Of a stretch of 64,000 nucleotides of DNA, positions 51,301 to 59,959 are shown in pieces. Made by a program: the position numbers and the translations under genes. Each line of letters begins with the position of its first letter. Within the stretch, counting starts at the first letter, position 1. Source of the DNA: Enterovibrio norvegicus_B (lineage in GTDB: Bacteria; Pseudomonadota; Gammaproteobacteria; Enterobacterales; Vibrionaceae); assembly GCF_002876705.1 (NCBI RefSeq), contig NZ_MDAG01000014.1:195264-259263 (forward strand). The letters are read 5' to 3'. Under the pieces are notes generated by a model. That model did not search any database, had not been told where the DNA came from, and was given only the letters and a program-made list of their open reading frames with translations.

Positions 51301-51456
51301 ACCTGAATAAATCGCAGACACGTTAACGGAAGGAGGGCTGATTCTTGGGTATTCTGCGACGGGCAGATTGAGCAATGCGATTGCCCCCGCCAGCGTCAGA
51401 ATAATCGAAATAACCAGCGCAAACTTTGGACGCTGAATAAAAAAGCGGCTCAACAT
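48307..51456 (-). CDS. RND multidrug efflux permease, HAE1 (AcrB/MexB) type
   Basis: A 1049-residue inner-membrane pump. It begins MLSRFFIQRPKFALVISIIL, as AcrB relatives do, and carries GIVVDDAILVIENVDTNMAKDP, whose paired aspartates conduct protons, and the duplicated second half (IGLVLLIALAAKNAILIVEF). GAASGFEFVLED and porter-domain motifs are present. It works as a trimer with the adaptor encoded upstream and a TolC channel encoded elsewhere, exporting hydrophobic drugs, bile or dyes. It follows the adaptor gene after 6 bp. No local regulator gene is present. Confidence 0.96.
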   Translation of the reverse strand: MLSRFFIQRPKFALVISIILTLAGAIALLNLPVAEYPRISPPSVNVSAIYSGASAEVVEQAIADPIETSVNGVENMIYMSSKSANDGSYSLNVTFDIGTDPDMAQVNVQNRVAQIESKLPPEVRQVGVTVKKRSPDLLMVLNFYSPEGKYDDQFLVNYINLNVKDQLARVKGISEVNVVGGGEYAMRVWLNPEKMANLGITTSDIRSVLAEQNVQVAAGDIGAPPFNDAQEMTFKLVTQGRLGSVEEFEQVVVRANTDGSMVYLKDVADISLGRKFYSGNGKYRDRPASIVILNLQSDANALESGGLIMERLDDLSENFPEGMAYEASYDTTLFVAESIKGVVKTLIEAVLLVIAVTYLFLGSFRSTLIPVVAIPVSLVGTFAIMLAAGFTINTVTLFGLILAIGIVVDDAILVIENVDTNMAKDPSLTPRQATLIAMKEVTGPIITSTLVLLAVFLPVAMLPGITGIMYRQFALTICISVLISSINALTLSPALCSLVLKQGEDNHARWFKKFNRGLEKVTNKYGSVAGFLVRKTVVLGTLFVVAVGAAGYFAKTTSTGFVPQEDKGVLLVNIQLPDAASLSRTEEVTRKLTQIVKNEPGVDGATVANGFAFLTGAAASNGASMFIKLKDWETRQALEGEHDAFSITNRINGAAAMHLPEAIVFAMGPPAVPGMGAASGFEFVLEDTLGRSRSDLAMLMQQLMVKANEQPEIARTFSTFRANVPHFYVDIDREKAKQLGIPLSEIFTTLQGNLASMYVNDFSMYGKNYRVTIQADSDYRNDLDSLGRFHVRSNSGDMIPLSTLIDVEQVFEPDVAWRYNMYRSAVIQGSPAPGYSSGDAIAAMERVAAEMLPQGYQYEWTGMAYQEVQAGNLAIYAFILALIFIYLFMVAQYESWSIPLAIILVVPVATLGSFLALAMTGTPLNLYAQIGLVLLIALAAKNAILIVEFGKYEREEKEMSIADAAVEGGKLRFRAVNMTSWSFILGIMPLIFASGAGHISQNSLGISLTGGLLCVLLAGTFLIPGFFALIQRLREKHHGGSTKLAELDD

Positions 51457-51462
51457 CGTCGA

Positions 51463-52584
51463 TTACGCTCCCTGATCTTGGAGACGTACAGTCATGCCGT
51501 TACGAACACGTTGCAGACCTTTCACCAACACTTGCTCTTTTATCTGCAAGCCGTCTTTAACGATAACGCCAGTGTCGGTTTGCACACCTAACACCACGTT
51601 TCGACGTTCAACTATGTTCCCTTCTTTTAGCACCATGACGTAATCCCCTTCCAGATCGGTTTGTACCGACAAACGTGGGATGACAATGCTAGGCGTGGAG
51701 GCTTTGTCGCGCACTACCACCTCAACATATTGGCCAGGTAACAAACGAAATTCAGGATTAGGAAAGCTCGCGCGCAGGGCAATGGTGCCCGTTTTTAGAT
51801 CAATACGGTTACCAATGTAGTCAATGTGACCTGCGTGTTTATAGTCATGCCCTTTGCCAAGTTTCAGGAACACTTCCGCATTGCCGCTACGGCCTTCGCC
51901 ACTGCCCGAGATCAAATCTGCACCCATGTTTAAGCGCTGCTTCTCGCTCATGGAGAAAGCCGCTTGCATTGGGTCAAGGCTGACGATGGTGGTAAGCACA
52001 CCCGTTGATGGTGAAACCAAGTCGCCAATACTGGCATTACTTTCACTGATACGGCCGGTAAAAGGAGCAACTATTTCGGTATGGGCCATATCAACTTCAG
52101 CGCCTTTCAACTGCGCTTCCGCAGATTTTAGCGCCGCTTCTGCCTGCAGTTTCACCGCGGTTAATCGGTCAAATTCAGACTGGCTAATGCCACCTTTAGG
52201 TAAAAGATCTTTTCCGCGTTCCCAATCCAAAGTGGTATTGGTTACGCCTGCCTTTGCCTGCGCAATCGCGGCATCCGCGCTCGCCACTTTGGCTTCATAC
52301 AAAGAAGGATCGATTTGATAGAGCTTTTGACCTTGAAAAACCAATTCACCTTCTTTGAAAAAACGTTCTTTCAGGTAACCAGACACCTGCGGAACAATGC
52401 TGACATCTTCAACGGCCTGCGTTCGCCCAACAAAGGTTTGACGCGCTTGATAATCAATCACGTGTGCAGCTTCGACCGACACTAGAGGGACAAACCCGCC
52501 GCCTTGTTGTGCTTCTTTACCGCCGCAACCAACCAATAGCGTTGCGCTAATCAGCGCAGGAAGCAGTAACTTCCGGTTGACCAT
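51463..52584 (-). CDS. RND periplasmic adaptor (AcrA/MexA type) lipoprotein
   Basis: A 373-residue membrane-fusion protein. Lipoprotein signal MVNRKLLLPALISATLLVGCGG; lipoyl half motif VSGYLKERFFKEGELVFQGQKLYQID near 70-95; helical hairpin to about 170 (LLPKGGISQSEFDRLTAVKLQAEAALKSAEAQL); second half VAPFTGRISESNASIGDLVSP. It docks the RND permease to TolC. I chose the ATG at 52584 because AAGGAGAG stands four bases before it and the signal peptide then begins properly; the frame is open to 52632. Confidence 0.94.
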   Translation of the reverse strand: MVNRKLLLPALISATLLVGCGGKEAQQGGGFVPLVSVEAAHVIDYQARQTFVGRTQAVEDVSIVPQVSGYLKERFFKEGELVFQGQKLYQIDPSLYEAKVASADAAIAQAKAGVTNTTLDWERGKDLLPKGGISQSEFDRLTAVKLQAEAALKSAEAQLKGAEVDMAHTEIVAPFTGRISESNASIGDLVSPSTGVLTTIVSLDPMQAAFSMSEKQRLNMGADLISGSGEGRSGNAEVFLKLGKGHDYKHAGHIDYIGNRIDLKTGTIALRASFPNPEFRLLPGQYVEVVVRDKASTPSIVIPRLSVQTDLEGDYVMVLKEGNIVERRNVVLGVQTDTGVIVKDGLQIKEQVLVKGLQRVRNGMTVRLQDQGA

Positions 52585-52940
52585 TTTTCTCTCCTTTTCC
52601 TTAACACTCCCCCTCAATGGGATGAATACCAAGGTTTACTGATTACTTTATAGAAACGCATTTCACTTGAGGCCGTTTGATGTGCTTCAAGCCATTGTTT
52701 AGCCGACATTATTTGCGGCTCACGAATGCACATAATTGCACATATTGATAACAGACAAATAAGGAATGTTAGAAAATACGGCCATGACAGCAGAAGTATG
52801 ACAAGCGATCCTTTCTGTTAGCTGTACAGCCAAACAAAAAGCGCAAAAGAATCAGTAACAAGTGAGGAAGAAGTGTGACGAAATGTGTCTAAAGGAGAAG
52901 CATGGCGACCTCTTTGCCGCCATGTTGAAAAGGTAGCGTT
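52585..52940. other. Intergenic region upstream of the RND operon
   Basis: Apart from the TGCACAT repeats at 52727-52743, I see no gene, terminator or known regulatory site. It should carry the RND operon promoter. Confidence 0.4.
52727..52743. promoter_or_regulatory. TGCACAT direct repeat upstream of the RND operon
   Basis: TGCACAT occurs at 52727-52733 and 52737-52743, one helical turn apart, 143-160 bp before the adaptor start codon. It could be an operator. No regulator is assigned. Confidence 0.35.
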
Positions 52941-53468
52941 TTACGACGCCAACGATGCCATGGCAGTTTTCAATGCATTGTTCAACGTTTCGTCTTTCAA
53001 CGATCCCGTTTCCATATCGAAATTATCATAGAAAGAAGGGACAGAAAGACTGGCCGTCACGTCTGCGGCAAAATGCGGTGCAGAGGTGGTTGCAGCAGCC
53101 AACACGTTACGCGCACCACCTGGGCCCGGGGACGTTGATAACAAGACAGTTTTTTTGCCTTGGAACACTTTTTGGTTAATGCGCGATGCCCAATCAAAGA
53201 GGTTCTTGTAAGCCGCAGAATAAGAGCCATTGTGCTCAGCAAAAGAAATCACTAACACATCAGACTGACCAATTTTCTCGAAAAATGCTTTTGCTTTATC
53301 AGGCTGACCCAGCGCCTTTTCCTGATCAACGCTGAACAGCGGCAATTCATAATCATTCAGGTCGAGCACTTCCGTTTCTGCGCCATCAACCAGACTGGCC
53401 GCATACGTCACCAACTGTTTATTGATGGACTCGGTGCTGCTCGAAGCTGCAAACGCCAATACTTTCAT
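52941..53468 (-). CDS. NADPH-dependent FMN reductase family protein
   Basis: A 175-residue flavodoxin-like protein. KVLAFAASSSTESINKQLVTYAA is the FMN phosphate loop, ISFAEHNGSYSAAYKNLFDWASRI and KTVLLSTSPGPGGARNVLA are the other family motifs. It reduces FMN, quinones or azo compounds with NAD(P)H. I chose the ATG at 53468 because AAGGAGAG stands five bases before it. The longer frame to 53540 is unlike the family. It is divergent from the binding-protein gene. Confidence 0.9.
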   Translation of the reverse strand: MKVLAFAASSSTESINKQLVTYAASLVDGAETEVLDLNDYELPLFSVDQEKALGQPDKAKAFFEKIGQSDVLVISFAEHNGSYSAAYKNLFDWASRINQKVFQGKKTVLLSTSPGPGGARNVLAAATTSAPHFAADVTASLSVPSFYDNFDMETGSLKDETLNNALKTAMASLAS

Positions 53469-53793
53469 TTTCTCTCCTTGAAGGTTTAAAGGTGATGCCT
53501 CACCAATATCCCTGCCAGCATACCACTCCCATCGCCCCATGCCAGTACCGCTGCTCAGTCGGTTGTTTTTGTGGCATTTTTATCAACAAAATACCGATTT
53601 TTGTTTTGCGTGTTTTAAATTAAAACGGGCTCCAGAAAATAAAAAGTCTTTGTTTATAAAGATATAACCGTACACATCCACACTTTGGAAATAAACGTCT
53701 CATTAGTGAGTCAATACTTAACTACACTTTTCAATGACTAAACAGCAACTTCCTAATAATTCGAACTCACAATCAAGGAACACGGTTGTCGTT
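53469..53793. other. Intergenic region between flavin reductase and binding-protein genes
   Basis: Should hold the divergent promoters. AT-rich. I recognise no operator, and coding frames here are only upstream extensions of the two genes. Confidence 0.35.
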
Positions 53794-55356
53794 ATGAAAA
53801 CATTGTTCAGGTTTGTCAGCGCCATCTTTTTTCTTTTCGTCTTTGCTCCTAGCATCGTTTGGGCAAAGCCTGTGTCTGGGTCGCACTTAAAAGTCTTTAT
53901 TCCCAGCTTGCCCTATATCTATATTTCCCATTCCATCAATGCTGCACTTCTTCGCCCCGCAAACAACGAGCAGGGCTGGGAATATGACATGGCAACCAGC
54001 CATAAAGTCATTGATGAACGCACTTACGAGTTCACACTAAGAAAGGGCGTTAAGTTCCAAGATGGAACACCATTTAATGCAGATGCCGTGCTGTTAAATA
54101 TGGAGCATTTCAAAAAGGCCCCTTTTCTCTTCACCAAAATAGACACGGTATTTGATCGCGCAGAAAAGATTGATGACTACACCGTGCGTTTTCATTTAAC
54201 GCAGAAATACGGTCAATTTTTAAATGATGCCATTTGGATTCAATTCTATACCCGAACGTATCTAGAAAAGTTCGGCTGGAACGGCAAAGCAACGTGCCCA
54301 AATTTGGCTGAACCTGGCCCATATGGCCTTGGCCCTTACATCTTAAAAGAGGGTTACATTGAAGGCGATAGACAAACGCCCAACGCGGTGCTTGAAGCCA
54401 ACCCAAACTATTGGAACCCTGAGTATCCAAAAATTGAAAAGGTCACCGTCTACACTGAGCTCGACAGTAAGGTCGCGCTAGAAAGGGCCATCGACAGAGA
54501 CGGCGAGCTGGATATCATGCCCATCCCGGTGTCTGAGAAACGCCGCGTCAATGAGTCACTTTACGCTAAGTTGGTGACTGCGCCGTCTACCGATAACATC
54601 GCAATTCACATCAACATGATCACAGGCAATAAACGCCTGCAAGACAAAGCTGTGCGTGTCGCGCTGAACAAAGCCATCGACCAACGTCGTTTACTCAGCA
54701 AATATTACGATGGTGAAGGACAAATCAAACCAACTCTCGCCGCCCCGCTCTACCCCGGCGTTGATAAAGTCGTTAAAAAACTCAAAGCCTATTCAGAGGT
54801 TGAAGACCCAAAGGCCATTCGCGATCAGCTCAAGCGCACCCTCGATGGTTTAGTGCTGAACGTTTATACCCAAGACAGGTACATGCACATATGGAAAGGC
54901 ATCGATCGCGATCTGCGTAAGGTAGGCGTAAAGCTCAAGTTCGACATTACAACGAGCGAAAAAGATGTGTTCGGGCAGTTGCTCAGTACCAATGCGGGTA
55001 AAAACACCAAAAAATGGGACTTACTCGCTTGGGGAGATGATGATTGGTACTACAACCACCCTTGGTCTGCGTTCCTCGTCTATCGCACCCACAACTACTG
55101 GAGCACCATCTCACCGGATCCGCAACTGGATAACTACGTGGAAGAGATGTTCCGAGAATCTGTGGGTTCTCCTGCTTTCGACAACGTATCAGAAAAGATC
55201 ATGCACCACGTCTATGACAACGGATACATGTTGTTCGTGCCCACGCCTAACAAGGTGCTGGCCGTCAACAAACAGGTGACGTACTCCCCGTACCGCATGG
55301 CAAACATGCCGCTTTGGGAAATAGAAGTGTCAGATGATCACTGGTCGGTTCGCTAG
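53794..55356 (+). CDS. Extracellular solute-binding protein family 5 (peptide/opine/nickel type)
   Basis: A 520-residue periplasmic binding protein. Signal peptide MKTLFRFVSAIFFLFVFAPSIVWA; family 5 pattern EYDMATSHKVIDERTYEFTLRKGVKFQDGTPFNADAV, GLGPYILKEGYIEGDRQTPNAVLEANPNYW and VRVALNKAIDQRRLLSKYYDGEG. There are no ABC permease or ATPase genes beside it. The next gene, 89 bp on, encodes a large chemoreceptor, so it may deliver its ligand to chemotaxis. The ligand (peptide, nickel or sugar-like) is unknown. The start is set by the signal peptide; the frame is open to 53734 and the ribosome site is 14 bases from the ATG. Confidence 0.9.
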   Translation: MKTLFRFVSAIFFLFVFAPSIVWAKPVSGSHLKVFIPSLPYIYISHSINAALLRPANNEQGWEYDMATSHKVIDERTYEFTLRKGVKFQDGTPFNADAVLLNMEHFKKAPFLFTKIDTVFDRAEKIDDYTVRFHLTQKYGQFLNDAIWIQFYTRTYLEKFGWNGKATCPNLAEPGPYGLGPYILKEGYIEGDRQTPNAVLEANPNYWNPEYPKIEKVTVYTELDSKVALERAIDRDGELDIMPIPVSEKRRVNESLYAKLVTAPSTDNIAIHINMITGNKRLQDKAVRVALNKAIDQRRLLSKYYDGEGQIKPTLAAPLYPGVDKVVKKLKAYSEVEDPKAIRDQLKRTLDGLVLNVYTQDRYMHIWKGIDRDLRKVGVKLKFDITTSEKDVFGQLLSTNAGKNTKKWDLLAWGDDDWYYNHPWSAFLVYRTHNYWSTISPDPQLDNYVEEMFRESVGSPAFDNVSEKIMHHVYDNGYMLFVPTPNKVLAVNKQVTYSPYRMANMPLWEIEVSDDHWSVR

Positions 55357-55445
55357 AAAGAACGCAGACATTCGTTCAGTCACCACGATAAAACCATGTT
55401 TGGGAGCGCATCCGCTCCCTGCTTGATGAGAAAGAAGGGTTAACC

Positions 55446-58343
55446 ATGTTTGGAAAGTTAAGAACAAAACTGCTGCTCATCTTCCTTTTCATCGGGGGCG
55501 TGCCGATCATGGTTGTCGGTTATGCTGCACTCACTAAATCCAGTGAAGCCATGCAAAGCCAAGCCTTTGCACAGCTCGTCAGCATGCGAGAAGTCAAGAA
55601 AACACAAATTGAATCCTTTATTGAACGCGCTTATGACGACATTCAAATCCTGGCGGGCAGTGAAGACACCAAACAAATTCAAAAGCTACTCCAGTTTTAC
55701 GCCGTCGATGAAGAGATCAGCGACAATGACCCCTTCATTACTGATACCTATGAGTACGATGAAATATGGAGTTCACAAGGCAGCACCCTGAGTGATTATG
55801 TGAAGGTGTATGGCTATTCCGATGTGTTCATTATTCAAGCTGACAGCGGGCATGTGGTTTTCTCAGCAAACAGAAACCGCGACCTCGGCGCTAACCTCAA
55901 TACGGGTGAACTGAAAGACAGCCCTCTCGCCTCTTTGTTTCGAAAAGTACTCGCTTCAAAAGAAACACATGTTCAAGATTATCAGCGTTATGCACCGCAA
56001 AACGATGAGCCAGCCGCCTTTATAGGTCGACCCATTGTCGATTTAAGCGGCAACACACTCGCTGTGGCCGTGCTTCAACTCTCTGTCGACGAAATAAACA
56101 GGATCATGCTTCAACGCACAGGCATGGGCGAATCTGGCGAAACCTATTTGGTCGGCCCTGATTATTTGATGCGTTCAGACTCCTACCTTGCAGAGAGCAC
56201 TCACTCCGTGATGTCCTCTTTTGCCAATCCGGAAAGTGGCAATATTAAAACCGTTGCGACCCGCAATGCGTTGGGCGGCCTCTCTGCCTACGAAGTGGTC
56301 TCCGACTACCGAAATATTCCGGTGTTGTCGGCATACACCTCCATTTCGTTTGGGGATACATCGTGGGCATTGGTAGCAGAGATAGATGAATCCGAAGCCT
56401 TCGGTACGATCATCGCCTTAAAATGGCTGCTTGGGTTTATTCTGCTAGGCGGTGTCGTGATCATCACAGTGATCGCCACAGTCTTTACGCGATCGGTTAC
56501 CCGTCCGATTATCGAGCTGACTAAAAACCTCGAAACCGTGGCCGTAAGTGGCGATTTCTCTGCGCGTGTGGAAGTGAAAAGCCGAGACGAAATCGGGCAA
56601 TCTGCAGATGCATTCAATAGCTTTATGCAAAGCACACAGCAAGCATTATCTGAAATCAACAAAGTCATGGAAGGCCTTGCGAAAGGTGACTTTAGCAACC
56701 GTATTGAAGCAGATTTCCAAGGTGATTTATTGTCAATCAAAGAAGCCACGAACACGTCTCTGGCTAACGTTGAACATTCTGAAAACCTGCGTGCAGAAAT
56801 GGAACAAACCGCCAAAATACGGGCAGAGGAAAACGTGCGTGTTCGACAAGCACTTGATAACGTTTCTACTAACACCATGATTGCGGATAAAGATTACAAT
56901 ATCATCTACTTAAACCGCACCGCCCATGAGTTAATGGAAAGCGCCAAAGCCGATTTCGCCACGCTGGTGCCTCGTTTCAACCCAGACAAAATCCTTGGGC
57001 AAAACATCGATTTCTTCCATAAAAACCCAGCGCATCAGCGCAATATGTTAGACCAACTAGATGGCACACATCATATCGAGTTGCCCGTAGGCACGCGCAC
57101 AATGGCCATTGCAGCCAATGCAATCATTGACGATGATGGTCAACGTATCGGTACGGTGATTGAGTGGACAGACCGCACAGCAGAAGTGGCCATCGAGCGT
57201 GAAATCGATGGCATGGTCGACGCGGCAAGCCGTGGTGATTTCACCAAACAGCTCTCTTTGCAAGACAAGCAGGGTTTCTTCCTTAACCTCGCACAAGGTT
57301 TGAATAACCTCACATCAAACACAGACACAGCCTTGGCAGACATGCAGCGAATCCTTGGCTCTGTTGCAAGCGGTAACCTCACCGAACGCATTGAAAAGAG
57401 CTATACAGGTCGGTTTGGTCAGTTAAAGATCGATACCAATTCCACCATTGAAAAACTGACCCAAGTCATCAGCAATATCAGGCAAGCATCGAGTACCATT
57501 TCAAGTTCATCGAACGAAATTGCGTCTGGCAACCGCGACCTTAGCCAGCGAACGGAAGATCAAGCAACATCCCTGCAAGAAACGGCAGCCAGCATGGAGA
57601 ACATGACAGAGACCGTGAAGCAAAGCGCGGACAACGCCATGTTAGCCAACAAACTGAGTGAAGAAGCCCGCGTAAAAGCACGTGAAGGCGGCAATGTCGT
57701 GATGCGCACCATCACGGCAATGGATCAAATCAGCGGAGCGAGCAACAAGATTTCAGACATAATTGGCGTGATCGACGAAATCGCATTCCAAACCAATCTA
57801 CTGGCGCTCAATGCAGCCGTAGAAGCGGCTCGTGCAGGAGAGCAAGGCCGAGGCTTTGCGGTGGTGGCGGGTGAAGTTAGAAACCTTGCTCAACGCTCTG
57901 CAGAAGCCGCCAAGCAAATCAAAGAGCTGATCCGCGATACCAACAAAAAGGTTGAAGACGGCGCGGAATTGGTCATCGAATCCGGTGATACCTTGCAAGA
58001 AATCGTCAATATGGTGGAAGAAGTCGGCATCAAAATGGCCGAGATCAGCGAAGCAGCACAAGACCAGAGCTCAGGCATAGAACAGGTGAACATCGCCATT
58101 GCCAGAATGGACACCATGACGCAGCAAAACGCGGCCTTGGTTGAACAAGCTGCAACCGCTGGCGAAAGCATGCTCTCACAAGCGCAAGACATGAATGTGA
58201 TGATGGAGTTCTTTACCGTCACTCAAATTGATGAGGAAGTCAAAACACCGATCTTTAAGAAAAAAACCAAACCGCAGAGAAAACCGGTCACACGAACCAG
58301 ACCGAGTGTTGAAGATGACGACGTTGAGTGGGATGAATTTTAA
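55446..58343 (+). CDS. Methyl-accepting chemotaxis protein with Cache, HAMP and PAS domains
   Basis: A 965-residue chemoreceptor. Membrane helices at about 8-29 and 320-350 enclose a periplasmic Cache-type sensor. HAMP follows (RSVTRPIIELTKNLETVAVSGDFSARV) near 350-400, then another HAMP-like segment, a PAS domain at about 470-590 (NTMIADKDYNIIYLNRTAHELME, IGTVIEWTDRTAE), a further HAMP-like stretch, and the signalling domain at about 690-930 with the hairpin tip IDEIAFQTNLLALNAAVEAARAGEQGRGFAVVAGEVRNLAQRSA. The length is well above common receptors. The basic/acidic tail lacks a clear NWETF pentapeptide. It probably pairs with the upstream binding protein. Confidence 0.95.
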   Translation: MFGKLRTKLLLIFLFIGGVPIMVVGYAALTKSSEAMQSQAFAQLVSMREVKKTQIESFIERAYDDIQILAGSEDTKQIQKLLQFYAVDEEISDNDPFITDTYEYDEIWSSQGSTLSDYVKVYGYSDVFIIQADSGHVVFSANRNRDLGANLNTGELKDSPLASLFRKVLASKETHVQDYQRYAPQNDEPAAFIGRPIVDLSGNTLAVAVLQLSVDEINRIMLQRTGMGESGETYLVGPDYLMRSDSYLAESTHSVMSSFANPESGNIKTVATRNALGGLSAYEVVSDYRNIPVLSAYTSISFGDTSWALVAEIDESEAFGTIIALKWLLGFILLGGVVIITVIATVFTRSVTRPIIELTKNLETVAVSGDFSARVEVKSRDEIGQSADAFNSFMQSTQQALSEINKVMEGLAKGDFSNRIEADFQGDLLSIKEATNTSLANVEHSENLRAEMEQTAKIRAEENVRVRQALDNVSTNTMIADKDYNIIYLNRTAHELMESAKADFATLVPRFNPDKILGQNIDFFHKNPAHQRNMLDQLDGTHHIELPVGTRTMAIAANAIIDDDGQRIGTVIEWTDRTAEVAIEREIDGMVDAASRGDFTKQLSLQDKQGFFLNLAQGLNNLTSNTDTALADMQRILGSVASGNLTERIEKSYTGRFGQLKIDTNSTIEKLTQVISNIRQASSTISSSSNEIASGNRDLSQRTEDQATSLQETAASMENMTETVKQSADNAMLANKLSEEARVKAREGGNVVMRTITAMDQISGASNKISDIIGVIDEIAFQTNLLALNAAVEAARAGEQGRGFAVVAGEVRNLAQRSAEAAKQIKELIRDTNKKVEDGAELVIESGDTLQEIVNMVEEVGIKMAEISEAAQDQSSGIEQVNIAIARMDTMTQQNAALVEQAATAGESMLSQAQDMNVMMEFFTVTQIDEEVKTPIFKKKTKPQRKPVTRTRPSVEDDDVEWDEF

Positions 58344-58356
58344 ACGGGGCGTTTAT

Positions 58357-58390
58357 AAAAAAAGAGGGAGCGTTATGCTCCCTCTTTTTT
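58357..58390. terminator. Terminator of the chemoreceptor gene
   Basis: AAAAAAAGAGGGAGC at 58357-58371 pairs with GCTCCCTCTTTTTT at 58377-58390 around GTTAT. It serves both directions. Confidence 0.93.
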
Positions 58391-58457
58391 ATTGAATCAC
58401 TGATTGACGGACTCACTGGCTAATTTTTTGAATCACTAACCAATTTATTGAATCACT
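58391..58457. repeat. Direct repeats of TTGAATCACT
   Basis: Copies at 58392-58401, 58428-58437 and 58448-58457, with the flanking CACTGGCTAA also repeated. The last copy contains the MATE stop codon, so local duplication may have set its end. Confidence 0.55.
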
Positions 58458-59832
58458 GGCTAACTGTGGCAAGTGACGCCGTCACGGTATGCGTTTCAAC
58501 CCGACGCTGACGCTGGATATGACGCCACATCAATGGAATGACAACGGATGCCAGCACAATGTTTGATAACGGCATCGCCATCCACACACCCTGCAACCCG
58601 AACAGTTTTGGCATAATCGCAAGAAATGGGAACTGAACCAGCATATTTGCAACAGAAATACTGAGCGACGTTCCGCCCTTACCAACGGATAGGAAATACA
58701 TCGACGCCAAAATAATGAGCCCGTCGAGATACATTGCAGAAAGGTGCAAACGAATACCGAGGGTGGCTTCGCTCACAAGCGCAGGATCACCCGTGGTAAA
58801 CCAGCCAATGACGTGTTCAGGGAAAGCATTCAACACACCTAACCACAACAATCCCGCCCCCAAAGACACCACGGTGGCAAGTTTCGCAACCTTAGCGATG
58901 TTCGAGAACTGTCGAGCACCGTGATAGAAGCTCACTTGCGGTTGCATACCTTCAGCGATGCCTTCTGCAACCACGTAATACAACGTCATCAAATAGCCGA
59001 CAATGGCGAACGACGCGATGCTCATTGGCGAGCCGTATTCCACAAATAAGCGGTTATGGAATGCCACCAGCACACCGTAATACAGGTACATAACGAGCGA
59101 AGACACCCCCATTACCACACTTTTTCTTGCATCACTCACGCTAAATTGCAGAGGATGAGAAAAAACGGATAAGTAAGAGTGGCGCGACAACAAGTAGACA
59201 AACGCCATGGCAACCGTTGTTAGCTGGGCAATCACGGTTGCCCACGCAGCGCCTGCTAACCCCCAATTTAGGACGCCAATAAACACGTAATCGAGCACGA
59301 TATTGGTGAGCGCACCCACCACCATCATGGCCGTTGCCACGATGGGACTATCATCATTTCGGATCAGAAACGGCAATGCACCCGATGCTACCGTTGCAAC
59401 CGCACACAAAGAAAACACACCGATGTAATCCTCAGCATAGCCTTGAGTCATGCCTTGCGCGCCCTGCAAACCGATCAACGGATTGCCAAGGTATGTCAGG
59501 TACAAGGATGCCAATACACCAAACACGATGATCAGCATGAGGCCGGTAAACATAGCGGTTCTCGCGGTAGGGATCTTTTCCTCACCACGATAAATGGAAA
59601 CAAGGCTGCCTGAACCCATGCCAATCAGAAGGCCAAATCCGCTCACTAGCGCAATCACTGGCCACGCGATGTTGATCGCGGCCAATCCCTCAGCACCAAT
59701 GTAGTGGCCAACAAAAACCCCATCGACCAATTGGTAGAGGCCATTCACGATCATTGCTGCAATCGCTGGAATGGTATATCGCCAGAATGTACGACTGATC
59801 GGACCGTTGTGTTCTAAAGAAGAAGTATGCAT
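58453..59832 (-). CDS. MATE family efflux transporter
   Basis: A 459-residue, 12-helix antiporter of the multidrug and toxin extrusion family (DinF/MepA-like). It begins GPISRTFWRYTIPAIAAMIVNGLYQLVDGVFVGHYIGAEGLAAINI, with IGMGSGSLVSIYRGEE following; the second half starts near DARKSVVMGVSSLV. It exports cationic drugs using sodium or protons. It is divergent from a LysR gene with a LysR-type operator between them. Confidence 0.93.
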   Translation of the reverse strand: MHTSSLEHNGPISRTFWRYTIPAIAAMIVNGLYQLVDGVFVGHYIGAEGLAAINIAWPVIALVSGFGLLIGMGSGSLVSIYRGEEKIPTARTAMFTGLMLIIVFGVLASLYLTYLGNPLIGLQGAQGMTQGYAEDYIGVFSLCAVATVASGALPFLIRNDDSPIVATAMMVVGALTNIVLDYVFIGVLNWGLAGAAWATVIAQLTTVAMAFVYLLSRHSYLSVFSHPLQFSVSDARKSVVMGVSSLVMYLYYGVLVAFHNRLFVEYGSPMSIASFAIVGYLMTLYYVVAEGIAEGMQPQVSFYHGARQFSNIAKVAKLATVVSLGAGLLWLGVLNAFPEHVIGWFTTGDPALVSEATLGIRLHLSAMYLDGLIILASMYFLSVGKGGTSLSISVANMLVQFPFLAIMPKLFGLQGVWMAMPLSNIVLASVVIPLMWRHIQRQRRVETHTVTASLATVSQ

Positions 59833-59896
59833 AAAAGTTTCATCAAAAAAGGTGGCGGCTATTATCTCTTCTAAACTGATAGAATAAAGTTACAAC

Positions 59897-59915
59897 CTAT
59901 CCGAAAATCAGATAG
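59897..59915. promoter_or_regulatory. LysR-type operator between MATE and lysR genes
   Basis: CTATC at 59897-59901 and GATAG at 59911-59915 form an inverted repeat with an ATC-N9-GAT core, the classical LysR-type binding pattern, in the middle of the divergent promoter region. Confidence 0.6.
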
Positions 59916-59959
59916 ATTAAGTTATTGTCTTATCAGGATTACTCCCTTCGGTTACCGTT

